This document shows positions 1 to 8,657 of a stretch of 64,000 bases of DNA, one piece after another (position 1 is the stretch's first letter; every line of letters begins with the position of its first letter). Source of the stretch: Microbacterium sp. SS28 (GTDB lineage: Bacteria; Actinomycetota; Actinomycetes; Actinomycetales; Microbacteriaceae); the NCBI RefSeq assembly GCF_022761035.1, contig NZ_JAKWJP010000001.1, positions 496,001-560,000 of the forward strand, in the 5' to 3' direction. The notes under the pieces are model-generated. The model was not told the DNA's origin, ran no database searches, and worked only from the letters and a program-made list of their open reading frames with translations. Position numbers and translations under genes: made by a program.

Positions 1-2
1 AC

Positions 3-461
3 GACACCAGCGCCGACAGGGCGCTGTTCGCACGCCTCCGGGACATGTGGGAGGAGACGGACCCCGTGCCGGAGGACCTGGCCGACCGAATGGTCGCCGC
101 CGTCGCCGTCGCCGATCTCTCGCGCGAGTACGCGCTGCTGACCCTCGTCGAGGGTTCCGTCCCCGCGGCGATCCGCGGCGAGACCGACACCGCGACCCTC
201 CAGTTCAGCGACGGCGAGACGAATGTGCTGCTGCACGTGACGGCGACCGAGGACGGCTCCCGTCGGGTCGACGGGTGGGTGGATGCCGCTGCCCTCGCGA
301 TCCGCCTCATGCAGGACGACCACGACTGGCCTGCCCAGGCGGGCGAGCACGGGCGCTTCGCATTCGACTCGATCCCCCCCGGCGTCTCGCGACTGCACAT
401 CGTCGTGCGGGGGTCCGACGGAGATCTGCACGACTTCCGGACCCCGCGGTTCGAGGTTTAG
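3..461 (+). CDS. Small unknown protein upstream of the S8/CHAT protease pair (5' partial)
   Basis: The frame is open to the left window edge (it reads DTSADRALFARLRDMWEE before the first internal Met at 45), so the start lies outside and the gene is truncated here. At least 153 residues are visible. The N-terminal half (LRDMWEETDPVPEDLADRM, then an A/V-rich helix and EYALL) is helical. The C-terminal half is beta-rich and ends FDSIPPGVSRLHIVV, like a small beta-sandwich or carboxypeptidase-regulatory-type domain. There is no signal peptide or membrane segment in the visible part. It precedes the S8 protease by about 75 bases on the same strand. I recall similar small proteins beside sigma factors and CHAT proteins in actinobacteria, so an anti-sigma, adaptor or substrate role is possible. 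No function is assigned. Confidence 0.7.
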   Translation, partial: DTSADRALFARLRDMWEETDPVPEDLADRMVAAVAVADLSREYALLTLVEGSVPAAIRGETDTATLQFSDGETNVLLHVTATEDGSRRVDGWVDAAALAIRLMQDDHDWPAQAGEHGRFAFDSIPPGVSRLHIVVRGSDGDLHDFRTPRFEV

Positions 462-536
462 GGAACAGGGGCCATTCGGCCCGCGCGATCACCATCCCGA
501 TGAGCACAGGGCTCGACGGGCAGAAGGGACAGCGAC

Positions 537-2219
537 ATGGCCGAAGAGCCGACCTGGCAGGAGCGAGAGGCGGCGTCCGAGCCGCGCGGAGTGGTCCTCG
601 ACCCCGGCCGGGAGCCCATCCCGGGCATCCCCGCGTTCGCGACCGCGTACGTGCCCGACCACCTCCTCATCACGGGCGACGCGTCGCACGCGCTCGAGGT
701 GCTCGAGCGCGCCGCCGCCGTGTTCGGGTGGAGGCTCGTGCCCCAGACCCTCCGCGACAACCGCTACGCCGACAAGGACGGTGCGCGCAGCACGGCGCTG
801 ACCCGGGCCGTGATCGTGAAGGATCCGGGCGCCGAGCGGGACGAGCCCGTCGATGCGTGGCGGCTGCTGCAGCGGGCACGGCGTCTCACGCTGCGGATCC
901 GCACTGTCACGAGGGGCCTCGAGCGGCCGGATCTCGTGGGGCCGTTCGGCCGCCGTCTCCCTTCGGCACAGCTCGTGGCGGTGCCGAAGGACGATCCGCT
1001 CCGCGGCGTCGGGCTCGACCACATCCTCTCGGTGGACGACATAGGCCTTAACCCGTTCGCGCGCACCAATCCCTTCGCCCGGACGAACCCTTTCGCACGG
1101 ACCAATCCCTTCGCACGGACCAACCCCGCCGCGGACCTCGAGAACTACTCGTGGGCGGGCACAGGCGGGCTCGAGGTCGTGACCTACGTGGGCCCGCCTC
1201 CCCGGTGGAGCCACGAGACGAAGCAGGGCGGGCGGCGTCCGGTCGTCGCCGTGATCGACACGGGATGCGGTGAGCACTCGTGGCTGCCCACCGCGTCGAA
1301 CGCGGCCGGGGGCCCGTGGCTCGAGGCGCGGCTTCCCGCGTTCACTCCCCCGCAGGTCGTCGGCGTCGAGAACGTCGACACCGACCCCGAGGTCCATCCC
1401 GATCAGACGGGCCCGCGCGACGGCCGGTTCGACGCGTCGTCGGGTCACGGCACCTTCGTGTGCGGCATCGTCCGGCAGGCGGGGCCGGATGTCGACATCA
1501 TCGCGGCGCGCGTCGCGGACAGCGACGGGACCGTGCTCGAGAGCGAGCTGCTCGCGGCGCTCGAAGAGTTGCTCGAGCTGCTCGACAACCAGCCCGACGT
1601 CGCGCTCGACGTCGTGAACCTGTCGCTCGGCTACTACCACGAGACACCTCAGGACGGACTGTTCTCGACGGGCCTCTACGACATCCTCGTCGACTTCCGC
1701 AGCCGAGGGATCGTCGTGGTGTGCTCCGCAGGCAACGACTCGACCGAGCGGCCGACCTTCCCCGCGGCGCTGTGGGAGGGCAGCGATCCGGCACTGGGTC
1801 TCGGACCCGAGCCCGCCGGCATCGCGCCGCACGTCTCGGTCGGCGCGCTCAACCCGAACCGTCGATCGGTCGCGCTCTTCAGCAACATCGGTCCGTGGGT
1901 GCGCCTCTACGCCCCCGGCACGTCGGTGCTGAGCACGCTCCCCGCGACGTTCGAGGGCGGGCTCGACGCCGCGGCGCACGACGACCGGCTCGGGCTTCCG
2001 CGGCGCATGGTGGATCCGGACGACTTCCGGGGCGGCTTCGCGATCTGGAGCGGCACGTCGTTCGCGGCCCCCTATGTCGCGGGGCTCATCGCGCAGAGCA
2101 TGGCGGAGCCGCTCACCGCGGCACAGGGCCGCCCCGCGCTGGGCTTCGACGACGTGCTCCAGCTGCTCTCCTCTCCGGAGCTGTCGGTATGGGATGCCTC
2201 GAAACCCACGATCGCCTGA
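537..2219 (+). CDS. Intracellular S8 (subtilisin-like) serine peptidase with NPFART repeat
   Basis: 560 residues. The catalytic triad is visible: Asp241 in VVAVIDTG, His304 in SSGHGTFVCGIV and Ser508 in SGTSFAAPYVAG. The oxyanion Asn400 lies in VVCSAGND, so the peptidase should be active. There is no signal peptide (MAEEPTWQERE), which points to a cytoplasmic enzyme, unlike most secreted subtilases. Residues 1-170 are a non-peptidase N-terminal region. Residues 172-195 are four copies of the hexapeptide NPFART, just before the peptidase domain, where subtilases often keep a propeptide or linker. The start ATG follows AGAAGGGACAG. The CHAT gene begins 13 bases after the stop, so the two are probably cotranscribed. 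Target unknown. Confidence 0.92.
   Translation: MAEEPTWQEREAASEPRGVVLDPGREPIPGIPAFATAYVPDHLLITGDASHALEVLERAAAVFGWRLVPQTLRDNRYADKDGARSTALTRAVIVKDPGAERDEPVDAWRLLQRARRLTLRIRTVTRGLERPDLVGPFGRRLPSAQLVAVPKDDPLRGVGLDHILSVDDIGLNPFARTNPFARTNPFARTNPFARTNPAADLENYSWAGTGGLEVVTYVGPPPRWSHETKQGGRRPVVAVIDTGCGEHSWLPTASNAAGGPWLEARLPAFTPPQVVGVENVDTDPEVHPDQTGPRDGRFDASSGHGTFVCGIVRQAGPDVDIIAARVADSDGTVLESELLAALEELLELLDNQPDVALDVVNLSLGYYHETPQDGLFSTGLYDILVDFRSRGIVVVCSAGNDSTERPTFPAALWEGSDPALGLGPEPAGIAPHVSVGALNPNRRSVALFSNIGPWVRLYAPGTSVLSTLPATFEGGLDAAAHDDRLGLPRRMVDPDDFRGGFAIWSGTSFAAPYVAGLIAQSMAEPLTAAQGRPALGFDDVLQLLSSPELSVWDASKPTIA
1050..1121 (+). repeat. Four tandem 18-bp units encoding NPFART
   Basis: Four in-frame 18-base units encode (NPFART)x4, followed by a partial NPAAD unit. 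The units differ at several third positions (for example AACCCG/AATCCC and CGC/CGG) while the amino acids are identical. This suggests protein-level selection rather than very recent slippage. Confidence 0.9.
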
Positions 2220-2232
2220 GAGAAGGAGCCCT

Positions 2233-4773
2233 GTGACGACAGACACCGCTGCCGACAGCGTCGCGCGTCTGCGGAGGCGCCCGACGCCGGATGCCGCCGC
2301 GCTCTACCGGCGCGGAGTGGACCAGGTCAACGCCGGCCGCTACGTGCCGGCGCGACGCTCGCTCACCCGCGCGGCGGCCGCGGCGCGCGAACTGGGCGAC
2401 GTCGATCTCGAGGCGCGCATCGCGGGGACGACGGGCTATCTGCTCGCCATCTCGAGCGACGCCGACGACGGCGAGCGACTGTGCCGAGAGGCGCTCGCGC
2501 TCCGCGGCATCTCCCCCGGCACCGTCGCGATCCTGCAAGGGCAGCTCGGGTCGATCGAGATGTCGCGCGGCCGGCTCGAGAGTGCGACGGAGTGGCTCGG
2601 GCGCAGCATCCGGGGCCTCTCCGACGACCCCGTGCGCGCCGCGAACATGCGCATGAACCGTGCTCTCGTGGCAATGGATCGCGGCGAGTTCGCGGCGGCG
2701 CGGGCCGACCTCGACGAGGCGGAGCGGGCCTATCTCGAGGCGGGCGACGTGCTCGTCGCGGCGCAGGCCGTGCACAACAGCGGCTACGTCTCGATGCTGG
2801 AGGGTGACGTCGTCCGCGCGCTGCAGACGATGGAGCGGGTCCGAGCTCCCATCGACGCGGAGTCGGAGCTGTGGGCCGCGACGAACGAGTCCGACCGGGC
2901 GCTCGCGCTGCGCGACGCGGGGCTGATCACCGAAGCCGAGACGAGCCTCGCGAACGTCGCCCGGGTGTTCGGGAGCCTCCGCGCCGTCCGCGAGCAGGCG
3001 GACGCCGAGTACGAGCTCGCACGGTCGCTGCTGCGTCACGCGCCCAGTCGCGCCGCGAAGGTCGCCGCCGCCGCGGCGCGGAGGTTCCGCCGCGTCGGCA
3101 GTGACGCGCGGGCGCTGCGGGCCGAGGCGGTCCGGCTTCGCGCACTGCTCGCCGCGGGCTCCGAGGACACCTCCGAGATGACGGACGGCCCCCGGCGCCT
3201 TCCCCCGGCCGATGAGGTCGCCACGACGGCTCACGCCCTCGATGCCCACGGACTGCGGGGGGATGCCGCGGCCCTGCGTCTCGCGGATCGGCTCGCGCGC
3301 CTCCGGCGCACGGGCGTCGATCCGCACGGGGAGACGGTCCGGGTCGCGAAGGGGCTGCCGCTCGAGGTCACACTCATGGCCTACGAGCTGCGTTCGCGGC
3401 ACGCGCGCGGCGCGGGCCGCGAGGGACAGGCGCGACGCCAGGCGGCGCGCGGTGTCGAGCTGCTCGAGAGCTCGCGGCAGACGATGGGAAGCCTCGAGCT
3501 GCAGGGCGCCTCGGGCATGCTCGGCCGCGGCCTGCTCGCGGAAGGACTGTCGTCGGCCGTGCGCTCGGGGCGCCCCGACGTCGTCTTCGACTGGTCCGAG
3601 CGCGCGCGGCACATGAGCCTGCAGGTCGTGCCGCTGCGACCGCCGCCCGACGAGGAGTCGGCCGCCGAGCTCGCGGAGCTGCGCATGATCCGCGCGGCCC
3701 ACCCCGACGGGGACTGGCTCGCCGACCCCCGCGCGGCGGCGCTGCGCGATCGCGCGCGCGAGCGGCAGTGGTCGCACACGGGGACCGCCGCGATCCACGA
3801 GCGCGTCGGGCTCGACGAAGCGCGCGCCGCGCTCGACGACGGCGACGCCGTCGTGTCGTTCGTCTACGACGGCAGAGAGCTCGTCGCGCTCGTCGCGACG
3901 CAGGATCGCACCGAGGTGAGCACGCTCGACTGGACGCGGGGGCACTCGGCGCTCGCGGGTCTGCGCTCGGACCTCGACATGGCCGCCGCCGTGCGGTCGG
4001 GGCCTCTCGCGTCCGTCGTCCAGGAGTCGCTCGACGACCGCCTGGCGGCACTGTCGAGCTTCCTGCTCGCCCCGATCGCGGCGGCGATCGGGGATGCGCG
4101 CCGTGTCGTCGTGGCGGTGCCCGGGGTGCTGTCCGGCGTGCCGTGGACGATGCTGCCGGGCGCCTGCGACCGAGCCGTCACGATGACGCCGTCGATCTCG
4201 CGGTGGGTCAGGGAGCGGGGAGCAGAGCCGTGGCGCACCCGGTCCGTCGGCTTCGCCGTGGGTCCCCACGTCAGGCGCGGCGACGAGGAGATCGCGCGCG
4301 CCGCCTCGGCATGGGCGTCGGATCGGGTGCTGTCGGGAGCACACGCGACGGTGGATGCCGTGGCCGAGCTCGCCGCCGAGGTCGACATCCTCCACGTCGC
4401 GGCGCACGGGCGCCACTCGCTCGACAATCCGCAGTTCTCGGCCCTCGAGCTGGCCGACGGCGCCCTGTTCGGCTACGACATCGACCGCATGCCGCACGTG
4501 CCGCAGACTGTCGTCCTGTCGGCGTGCGAGCTGGGCAGGTCGTCGGTGCGATGGGGTGAGGAGACCGTCGGGATGACGCGGGCGTGGCTGCATGCCGGCG
4601 CACGGTGCGTCGTGGCGTCGCCGGTCGTCGTGAGCGACGACGTCGCGTGCGACCTGCTCGGCGCCATGCACGAGCGGCTCGCGGCGGGCGAGGTGCCTTC
4701 ATCGGCGCTCGCACGGGCCGTCGAGGAGACGGGCATCGTCGCGCCGTTCCTCGTGCACGGCACGGGGTTCTGA
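2233..4773 (+). CDS. TPR-CHAT domain protein (caspase-like cysteine peptidase)
   Basis: 846 residues from the GTG at 2233, chosen because AGAAGGAG (2221-2228) sits at ideal spacing and the reading frame upstream overlaps the S8 gene. Residues about 20-400 are alanine/leucine-rich helical repeats of TPR type (ALYRRGVDQVNAGRYVPARRSL and similar). The C-terminal 270 residues are a CHAT domain with the expected dyad: His725 in HVAAHGRH and Cys765 in VVLSACELG. CHAT domains are caspase-fold peptidases, and TPR-CHAT proteins are known as Cas7-11-activated proteases (Craspase) and in other conflict systems. Here the partner is an S8 protease, not CRISPR. No transmembrane segment is seen. I infer a protease cascade or mutual regulation, but the trigger is unknown. 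Confidence 0.88.
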   Translation: MTTDTAADSVARLRRRPTPDAAALYRRGVDQVNAGRYVPARRSLTRAAAAARELGDVDLEARIAGTTGYLLAISSDADDGERLCREALALRGISPGTVAILQGQLGSIEMSRGRLESATEWLGRSIRGLSDDPVRAANMRMNRALVAMDRGEFAAARADLDEAERAYLEAGDVLVAAQAVHNSGYVSMLEGDVVRALQTMERVRAPIDAESELWAATNESDRALALRDAGLITEAETSLANVARVFGSLRAVREQADAEYELARSLLRHAPSRAAKVAAAAARRFRRVGSDARALRAEAVRLRALLAAGSEDTSEMTDGPRRLPPADEVATTAHALDAHGLRGDAAALRLADRLARLRRTGVDPHGETVRVAKGLPLEVTLMAYELRSRHARGAGREGQARRQAARGVELLESSRQTMGSLELQGASGMLGRGLLAEGLSSAVRSGRPDVVFDWSERARHMSLQVVPLRPPPDEESAAELAELRMIRAAHPDGDWLADPRAAALRDRARERQWSHTGTAAIHERVGLDEARAALDDGDAVVSFVYDGRELVALVATQDRTEVSTLDWTRGHSALAGLRSDLDMAAAVRSGPLASVVQESLDDRLAALSSFLLAPIAAAIGDARRVVVAVPGVLSGVPWTMLPGACDRAVTMTPSISRWVRERGAEPWRTRSVGFAVGPHVRRGDEEIARAASAWASDRVLSGAHATVDAVAELAAEVDILHVAAHGRHSLDNPQFSALELADGALFGYDIDRMPHVPQTVVLSACELGRSSVRWGEETVGMTRAWLHAGARCVVASPVVVSDDVACDLLGAMHERLAAGEVPSSALARAVEETGIVAPFLVHGTGF

Positions 4774-4806
4774 GCACCTCGGGGACAGACGGAGCGAACC
4801 GAGGAA

Positions 4807-4826
4807 GCGCGGCAGCAGGGCCGCGC
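4807..4826. terminator. GC-rich hairpin between convergent genes
   Basis: GCGCGGC and GCCGCGC form a perfect 7-bp stem with a 6-base loop between the converging CHAT gene and the small gene on the minus strand. No T-tract is seen, so bidirectional terminator function is inferred. Confidence 0.4.
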
Positions 4827-4830
4827 ACGC

Positions 4831-5157
4831 CTAACGGGAGAGCGCCGCGAGCCGGTCGACGTCGACCGAGAGCATGAGCCACTCGCGGAGCGTCTCGGAG
4901 TGCTCCGCATCCTCGTCCCAGTCGGGCTCGGTGAGCGCCCACCGGTGCATGAGGCGGGCAGCCGTGCCGGTGCGGTGCCCGGCATCCAGCACCTCGGCGA
5001 GCGCTTCGGCCTCGTCGAAGTCGAGGCTGCAGACGAACTCCTCGTGCCCCTGCAGAAGGCTCTCGACGACGTCGGCGAGATGGTCGACGGTCTGCGCGAG
5101 GTGATGCCACCCGGCAATCGCGCTGAGGGGCGAGCGAGCCGTCGTCGTCGTGTCCAT
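4831..5157 (-). CDS. Conserved-looking hypothetical protein, 108 aa
   Basis: 108 residues, starting at an ATG preceded by GGGAGAA. The protein is acidic and helical (AQTVDHLADVVESLLQGHEEF, DFDEAEALAEVLDAGHRTGTAARLMHRW, ending in a short basic tail). No signal peptide, membrane segment or recognised domain. It is preferred over the opposite-strand frame because of its ribosome-binding site, its usual Asp/Glu/Leu-rich composition, and a divergent arrangement with the vWA gene across a spacer holding an inverted repeat. Function unknown. Its position between the CHAT and vWA genes may be coincidental. Confidence 0.6.
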   Translation of the reverse strand: MDTTTTARSPLSAIAGWHHLAQTVDHLADVVESLLQGHEEFVCSLDFDEAEALAEVLDAGHRTGTAARLMHRWALTEPDWDEDAEHSETLREWLMLSVDVDRLAALSR

Positions 5158-5182
5158 TGAAGTTCTCCCGGTTCGGAGCGGA

Positions 5183-5212
5183 GGTGCCGCTCGTCATGGA
5201 AGAGGCGGCACC
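5183..5212. promoter_or_regulatory. Inverted repeat in divergent spacer
   Basis: GGTGCCGC (5183-5190) and GCGGCACC (5205-5212) are perfect 8-base inverted arms 14 bases apart, within the 180-base spacer between two divergent genes. It could be an operator or a leader hairpin. The call rests on symmetry alone. Confidence 0.3.
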
Positions 5213-5338
5213 GGCCGCGGTGATACCCGCACCCGGCATCCGCGGCGATGTATCAGCGCGCCTCTGCCCCGCTCCTCCTCTCCGAGGGGATCCCAGAAGT
5301 CTGGGTCATTCGGCGCCCCGCAAGCGAAGGACGCTGTC

Positions 5339-7066
5339 ATGTCTCACTCCCTCCTGCCCGACGACGCCCCGGACGACGTCGTCACGCACCTCGCCGCCGA
5401 ACTCGGCATCGCGAAGCCGCGGCTCATCGCGGCATCCGAGACCCGTCTCCCCTCAGGCGAGATCGCCCGCCTGTTCACGGCGGCAGACCCCGACAAGCCG
5501 AATGCGTCGGCCGCGGTCACCGTCACCGAGTCGGGCGTCGTGCGGCCGCTCGCGGCGCTCGAGAAGCTGTTCCCGGGCGGCCGGCTGTTCGTGCCGGACT
5601 TCCCCGTGGGCCACCACGTGCCGGAAGGCCGCAAGGAGCCGATCCGGATCGATCCGACGACAAACGACTGGCGGCTCAACCGCTGCGAGCGCGTCACCGA
5701 GAAGATCACTGTCACGGTGCCCAAGTCGTCGGCGCCGCCGAAGGCCGACGTCTATCTGCTCGCCGACACGACGGGGAGCATGTCGGCCGTGCTCGCGTCC
5801 GTCAAGGCCGGCGCGAGCGTCATCCTGAACAACCCGGCGCTGGCCGGATTCGACGTCGCGTGGGGCGTCGGCAACTATCGCGACTTCCCGGTGGACGGCG
5901 TCCGCAACTCCTACGCGTTCGCGCACCAGGTGTCTCCGACGACGACGCTCGCGGTGGCGGATGCCGCGATCGCGACGTGGGACGCGAACGAGGGCTCCGA
6001 CGGCTCGGAGGGGCAGCTGTACGCGCTCCACCAGATCGCGACCGACCCCGCAATCGGGTGGCGGCCGGACGCGAAGCGGATCCTGGTGTGGTTCGGCGAC
6101 GCGCCGGGGCACGACCCCATCCCGACCGCCCTGAGCGGACTCGGCGCGGCGATCACCGAGGCGACCGCGACCGCCGACCTCGACGGCGCCGACATCACCG
6201 TCATCGCGGTGAGCACGACGACGGGGTTCGCGACGGCTCTCGACGACGATCCGAACGCGGATGCCGCCGACTACGCCCCCTCGGCACCGGCGGGTGTCGC
6301 AGGCCAGGCGACCCGGATCACGGCCGCGACGGGCGGCTCGCACACGACGGGCGTCAACCCCGGCGACATCGTCTCGACGCTCGCGACGGTCATCGCGGCC
6401 GCCGTGACGTCGATCGGGTCGATCTCTCTCGTGCCGACGGGCGGCACGGCGCAGTTCGTCGAGTCGATCTCTCCCGCGAGCTACGGCCCGCTGCCGGGAG
6501 ACGTCGAGCACGTGCTCGTGTTCGAGGTCACATGGGTCGGCGTGACCGACTGCCGTGAGAAGGACCAGGTGTTCACGGGCACGCTCGACGTCATCGCAGA
6601 CGGAGTCGTCGTCGCGCAGAAGACCGTGCGGGTGACGGTACCGGCCTGCCGGTACCACTACTCGGTCGAGTTCGTCGCCGGGTACGCCGAGGACGACCGC
6701 GAGCCCGGGCCGTTCCTGCCCGGCAGGTATGCGACCGCCGTCACGATCTACAACCCGGGCACGTGCCCCGTGGACATCGAGAAGCGGTTCGCGCCGCTCA
6801 TCCTCGACGGCAAGGCCATCGGCCGGGAGCCGGAGGTCGTCCCCGCCAAGCGGTTCGCCGCGATCACACTGCAGGCGGGCGAGGCGACGTTCGACGACCG
6901 GATCGCCCTGCGGGAGGCCGTGGGCCTCGCGCCGGAGCTGCTGTTCGGCGTGCTCGACATCGTGTCGGACCGACCTCTGTCGGTGACCGCGACGCACACG
7001 GCGGGCGGCAAGGAGACCGGCGTGTCGATCACGTCGCGCACGATCGAGGCCGTCCGGGCCCCGTGA
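5339..7066 (+). CDS. von Willebrand factor type A domain protein
   Basis: 575 residues from ATG 5339; the frame continues upstream, but this Met begins the conserved part. A vWA domain occupies about residues 135-370. It has a MIDAS motif D143-T-T-G-S-M-S, followed by GVGNYRDFP and SEGQLYALHQI, and FGDAPGHDP, as in integrin-beta-like vWA proteins. Residues 380-460 and 470-575 look like two beta-sandwich (Ig or CARDB-like) domains. There is no N-terminal signal peptide or C-terminal anchor, so it is either cytoplasmic or exported without a Sec signal. It could act as a metal-dependent adhesion or scaffold protein. A strong hairpin follows the stop, so it is probably monocistronic. Confidence 0.85.
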   Translation: MSHSLLPDDAPDDVVTHLAAELGIAKPRLIAASETRLPSGEIARLFTAADPDKPNASAAVTVTESGVVRPLAALEKLFPGGRLFVPDFPVGHHVPEGRKEPIRIDPTTNDWRLNRCERVTEKITVTVPKSSAPPKADVYLLADTTGSMSAVLASVKAGASVILNNPALAGFDVAWGVGNYRDFPVDGVRNSYAFAHQVSPTTTLAVADAAIATWDANEGSDGSEGQLYALHQIATDPAIGWRPDAKRILVWFGDAPGHDPIPTALSGLGAAITEATATADLDGADITVIAVSTTTGFATALDDDPNADAADYAPSAPAGVAGQATRITAATGGSHTTGVNPGDIVSTLATVIAAAVTSIGSISLVPTGGTAQFVESISPASYGPLPGDVEHVLVFEVTWVGVTDCREKDQVFTGTLDVIADGVVVAQKTVRVTVPACRYHYSVEFVAGYAEDDREPGPFLPGRYATAVTIYNPGTCPVDIEKRFAPLILDGKAIGREPEVVPAKRFAAITLQAGEATFDDRIALREAVGLAPELLFGVLDIVSDRPLSVTATHTAGGKETGVSITSRTIEAVRAP

Positions 7067-7079
7067 CGCGCCCCTGACC

Positions 7080-7115
7080 CCGTCCCGGCCGGGCGCCGAA
7101 TCCCGGCCGGGACGG
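7080..7115 (+). terminator. Hairpin terminator after the vWA gene
   Basis: CCGTCCCGGCCGGG (7080-7093) and CCCGGCCGGGACGG (7102-7115) form a perfect 14-bp stem with an 8-base loop, 13 bases after the vWA stop. No T-run follows, which is usual for high-GC actinobacteria. Confidence 0.7.
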
Positions 7116-7143
7116 CCCCTCCGGCACGGGCCGGAGAACCACG

Positions 7144-7181
7144 AAGGGCGGGCCCTCGTCATACGACGAGAGCCCGCCCTT
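7144..7181 (-). terminator. Hairpin terminator after amt
   Basis: Arms 7144-7160 and 7165-7181 pair over 17 positions with one mismatch (AAGGGCGGGC-x-CTCGTC against its complement) and a 4-base loop. It lies just beyond the amt stop on the minus strand and may also back up the vWA terminator. Confidence 0.65.
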
Positions 7182-7210
7182 GCGCGAGGCGTCGGGCGCC
7201 TCGCGCTGTG

Positions 7211-8479
7211 TCAGACCGTTCGCTCCTCGAGGACGTAGCCCTCTTCGCCGTGCTCGGCGAGGTCGACGCCGGCGATCTCGTCCTCGCTCTTGACGCGGAA
7301 GCCGAGCGTCTTGTCGATCAGGAAGCCGATCACGATCGTCAGGACGAAGGAGTACGCGAGCACCGAGAACGCGGCGATCGCCTGCACGATCAGCTGCGTG
7401 CCGTCGCCGCCCATGAACAGGCCGGTGCCGGTCGCGAAGAAGCCGAGGTAGAGGGTGCCGATGAGGCCGCCGACGAGGTGGATGCCCACGACGTCGAGCG
7501 AGTCGTCGAAGCCCCACTTGTACTTGAGCTCGATCGCGAGGGCGCACAGGGCGCCCGCGACGAGTCCGAGGACGATGGCCCACACGGGGGTGAGAGCAGC
7601 GCACGCGGGGGTGATGGCGACGAGACCCGCGATGGCACCGGATGCCGCGCCGATCGACGTCGGCTTGCCGTCCTTGATCTTCTCGACCATGAGCCACGCG
7701 AGCAGGGACGCCGCCGTCGCGGCGATCGTGTTGACGTAGACGAGGGCCGCGGTGTTGTCTGCCGCGAGCTCGGATCCGCCGTTGAAGCCGAACCAGCCGA
7801 ACCACAGCAGGCCCGCGCCGAGGAGCACATAGGGCGGGTTGTGGGGCACGTGCGCGCCCTTCTGGAAGCCGACGCGCTTGCCGAGGACGAGCGCGAGTGC
7901 GAGCGCTGCGGCGCCGGCGTTGATGTGCACCGCCGTACCGCCGGCGAAGTCGATGACGCCGACGCCGAAGACCTCCTGCAGGCCGTAGGTGATCCATCCG
8001 CCGTACGCGAAGCTGCCGTCCTCGGCGAGGCCGAAGTTGAAGACCCAGCTCGCGACGGGGAAGTACACGACTGTCGCCCACAGGCCCGCGAACAGCATCC
8101 ACGAACCGAACTTGGCGCGGTCCGCGATCGCTCCCGAGATGAGCGCGACGGTGATGATCGCGAAGGTCGCCTGGAAGGCGACGAACGCGAGCGGCGGGTA
8201 CGCGGCGCCCTCGGGCGTCTCGAGCACGCTCTCGAGACCGATCGCCGACCAGTCGATCGACCAGGGCGCGACGAGCCCCGTCGACCCCGGGAAGGCGACG
8301 GCGTAGCCGTAGAGCACCCACAGGACGCCGATGAGACCCGCCGCGCCGAAGGTCATCATCATCATGCTGATGACGCTCTTCGCCTTGACGAGGCCTCCGT
8401 AGAAGAAGGCGAGTCCGGGGGCCATCAGCAGCACGAGCGCTGCCGACAGCAGGATGAACGCGGTATTTCCCTGATCCAT
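7211..8479 (-). CDS. amt: Ammonium (methylammonium) transporter, Amt family
   Basis: 422 residues with about eleven membrane segments, beginning MDQGNTAFILLSAALVLLMAPGLAFFYGG, a classic Amt N terminus. The conserved pore-region blocks are present, including WFGFNGGS, VNTIAATAAS, AGLVAITPA and HLVGGLIGTL, with the TM5 region GTAVHINAGAAAL that holds the first pore histidine. Amt proteins conduct NH4+/NH3 and also methylammonium. No glnK (PII) gene follows. It diverges from the methylamine-type gmaS-mgs operon across a 265-base AT-richer promoter region with a GlnR-like box. This supports a role in ammonium or methylamine uptake for that pathway. Confidence 0.95.
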   Translation of the reverse strand: MDQGNTAFILLSAALVLLMAPGLAFFYGGLVKAKSVISMMMMTFGAAGLIGVLWVLYGYAVAFPGSTGLVAPWSIDWSAIGLESVLETPEGAAYPPLAFVAFQATFAIITVALISGAIADRAKFGSWMLFAGLWATVVYFPVASWVFNFGLAEDGSFAYGGWITYGLQEVFGVGVIDFAGGTAVHINAGAAALALALVLGKRVGFQKGAHVPHNPPYVLLGAGLLWFGWFGFNGGSELAADNTAALVYVNTIAATAASLLAWLMVEKIKDGKPTSIGAASGAIAGLVAITPACAALTPVWAIVLGLVAGALCALAIELKYKWGFDDSLDVVGIHLVGGLIGTLYLGFFATGTGLFMGGDGTQLIVQAIAAFSVLAYSFVLTIVIGFLIDKTLGFRVKSEDEIAGVDLAEHGEEGYVLEERTV

Positions 8480-8641
8480 GGCGCGAGCCTCTCTGCAGGC
8501 TCTGCGAGCGACCGCCGGGTTGCGGTGCGGCTCTGTTTTCCGCCTGCCAGCAGATCACTGCTGTGCAACCCATTTTCTTGGTGCGCAACTCAGGCACGAT
8601 TTCTGCCGCATGAACCTTGCGTGACAAGGCCCCTTGAGGGT

Positions 8642-8657
8642 TTTACGTGCCCGAAAC
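8642..8657 (+). promoter_or_regulatory. GlnR-like box in the amt/gmaS divergent region
   Basis: TTTAC-GTGCCC-GAAAC matches the actinobacterial GlnR half-site pair gTnAC-n6-GaAAC. A weaker pair, GTTAC-TGTCAA-TCAAC, lies at 8689-8704, overlapping a likely -10 element (TACTGT). GlnR controls nitrogen genes, which fits both flanking genes. The match is by eye and no GlnR gene is in the window. Confidence 0.4.

Noticed and set aside
1050..1121. NPFART repeat as a CRISPR or mobile-element repeat
   Set aside because: 18-base units without spacers, in frame within the protease gene.
489..2246. Long open frame opposite the S8 protease
   Set aside because: Arg/Ala/Asp-rich shadow of the GC-rich protease gene; no ribosome-binding site or recognisable domain, while the sense frame has a full catalytic triad.
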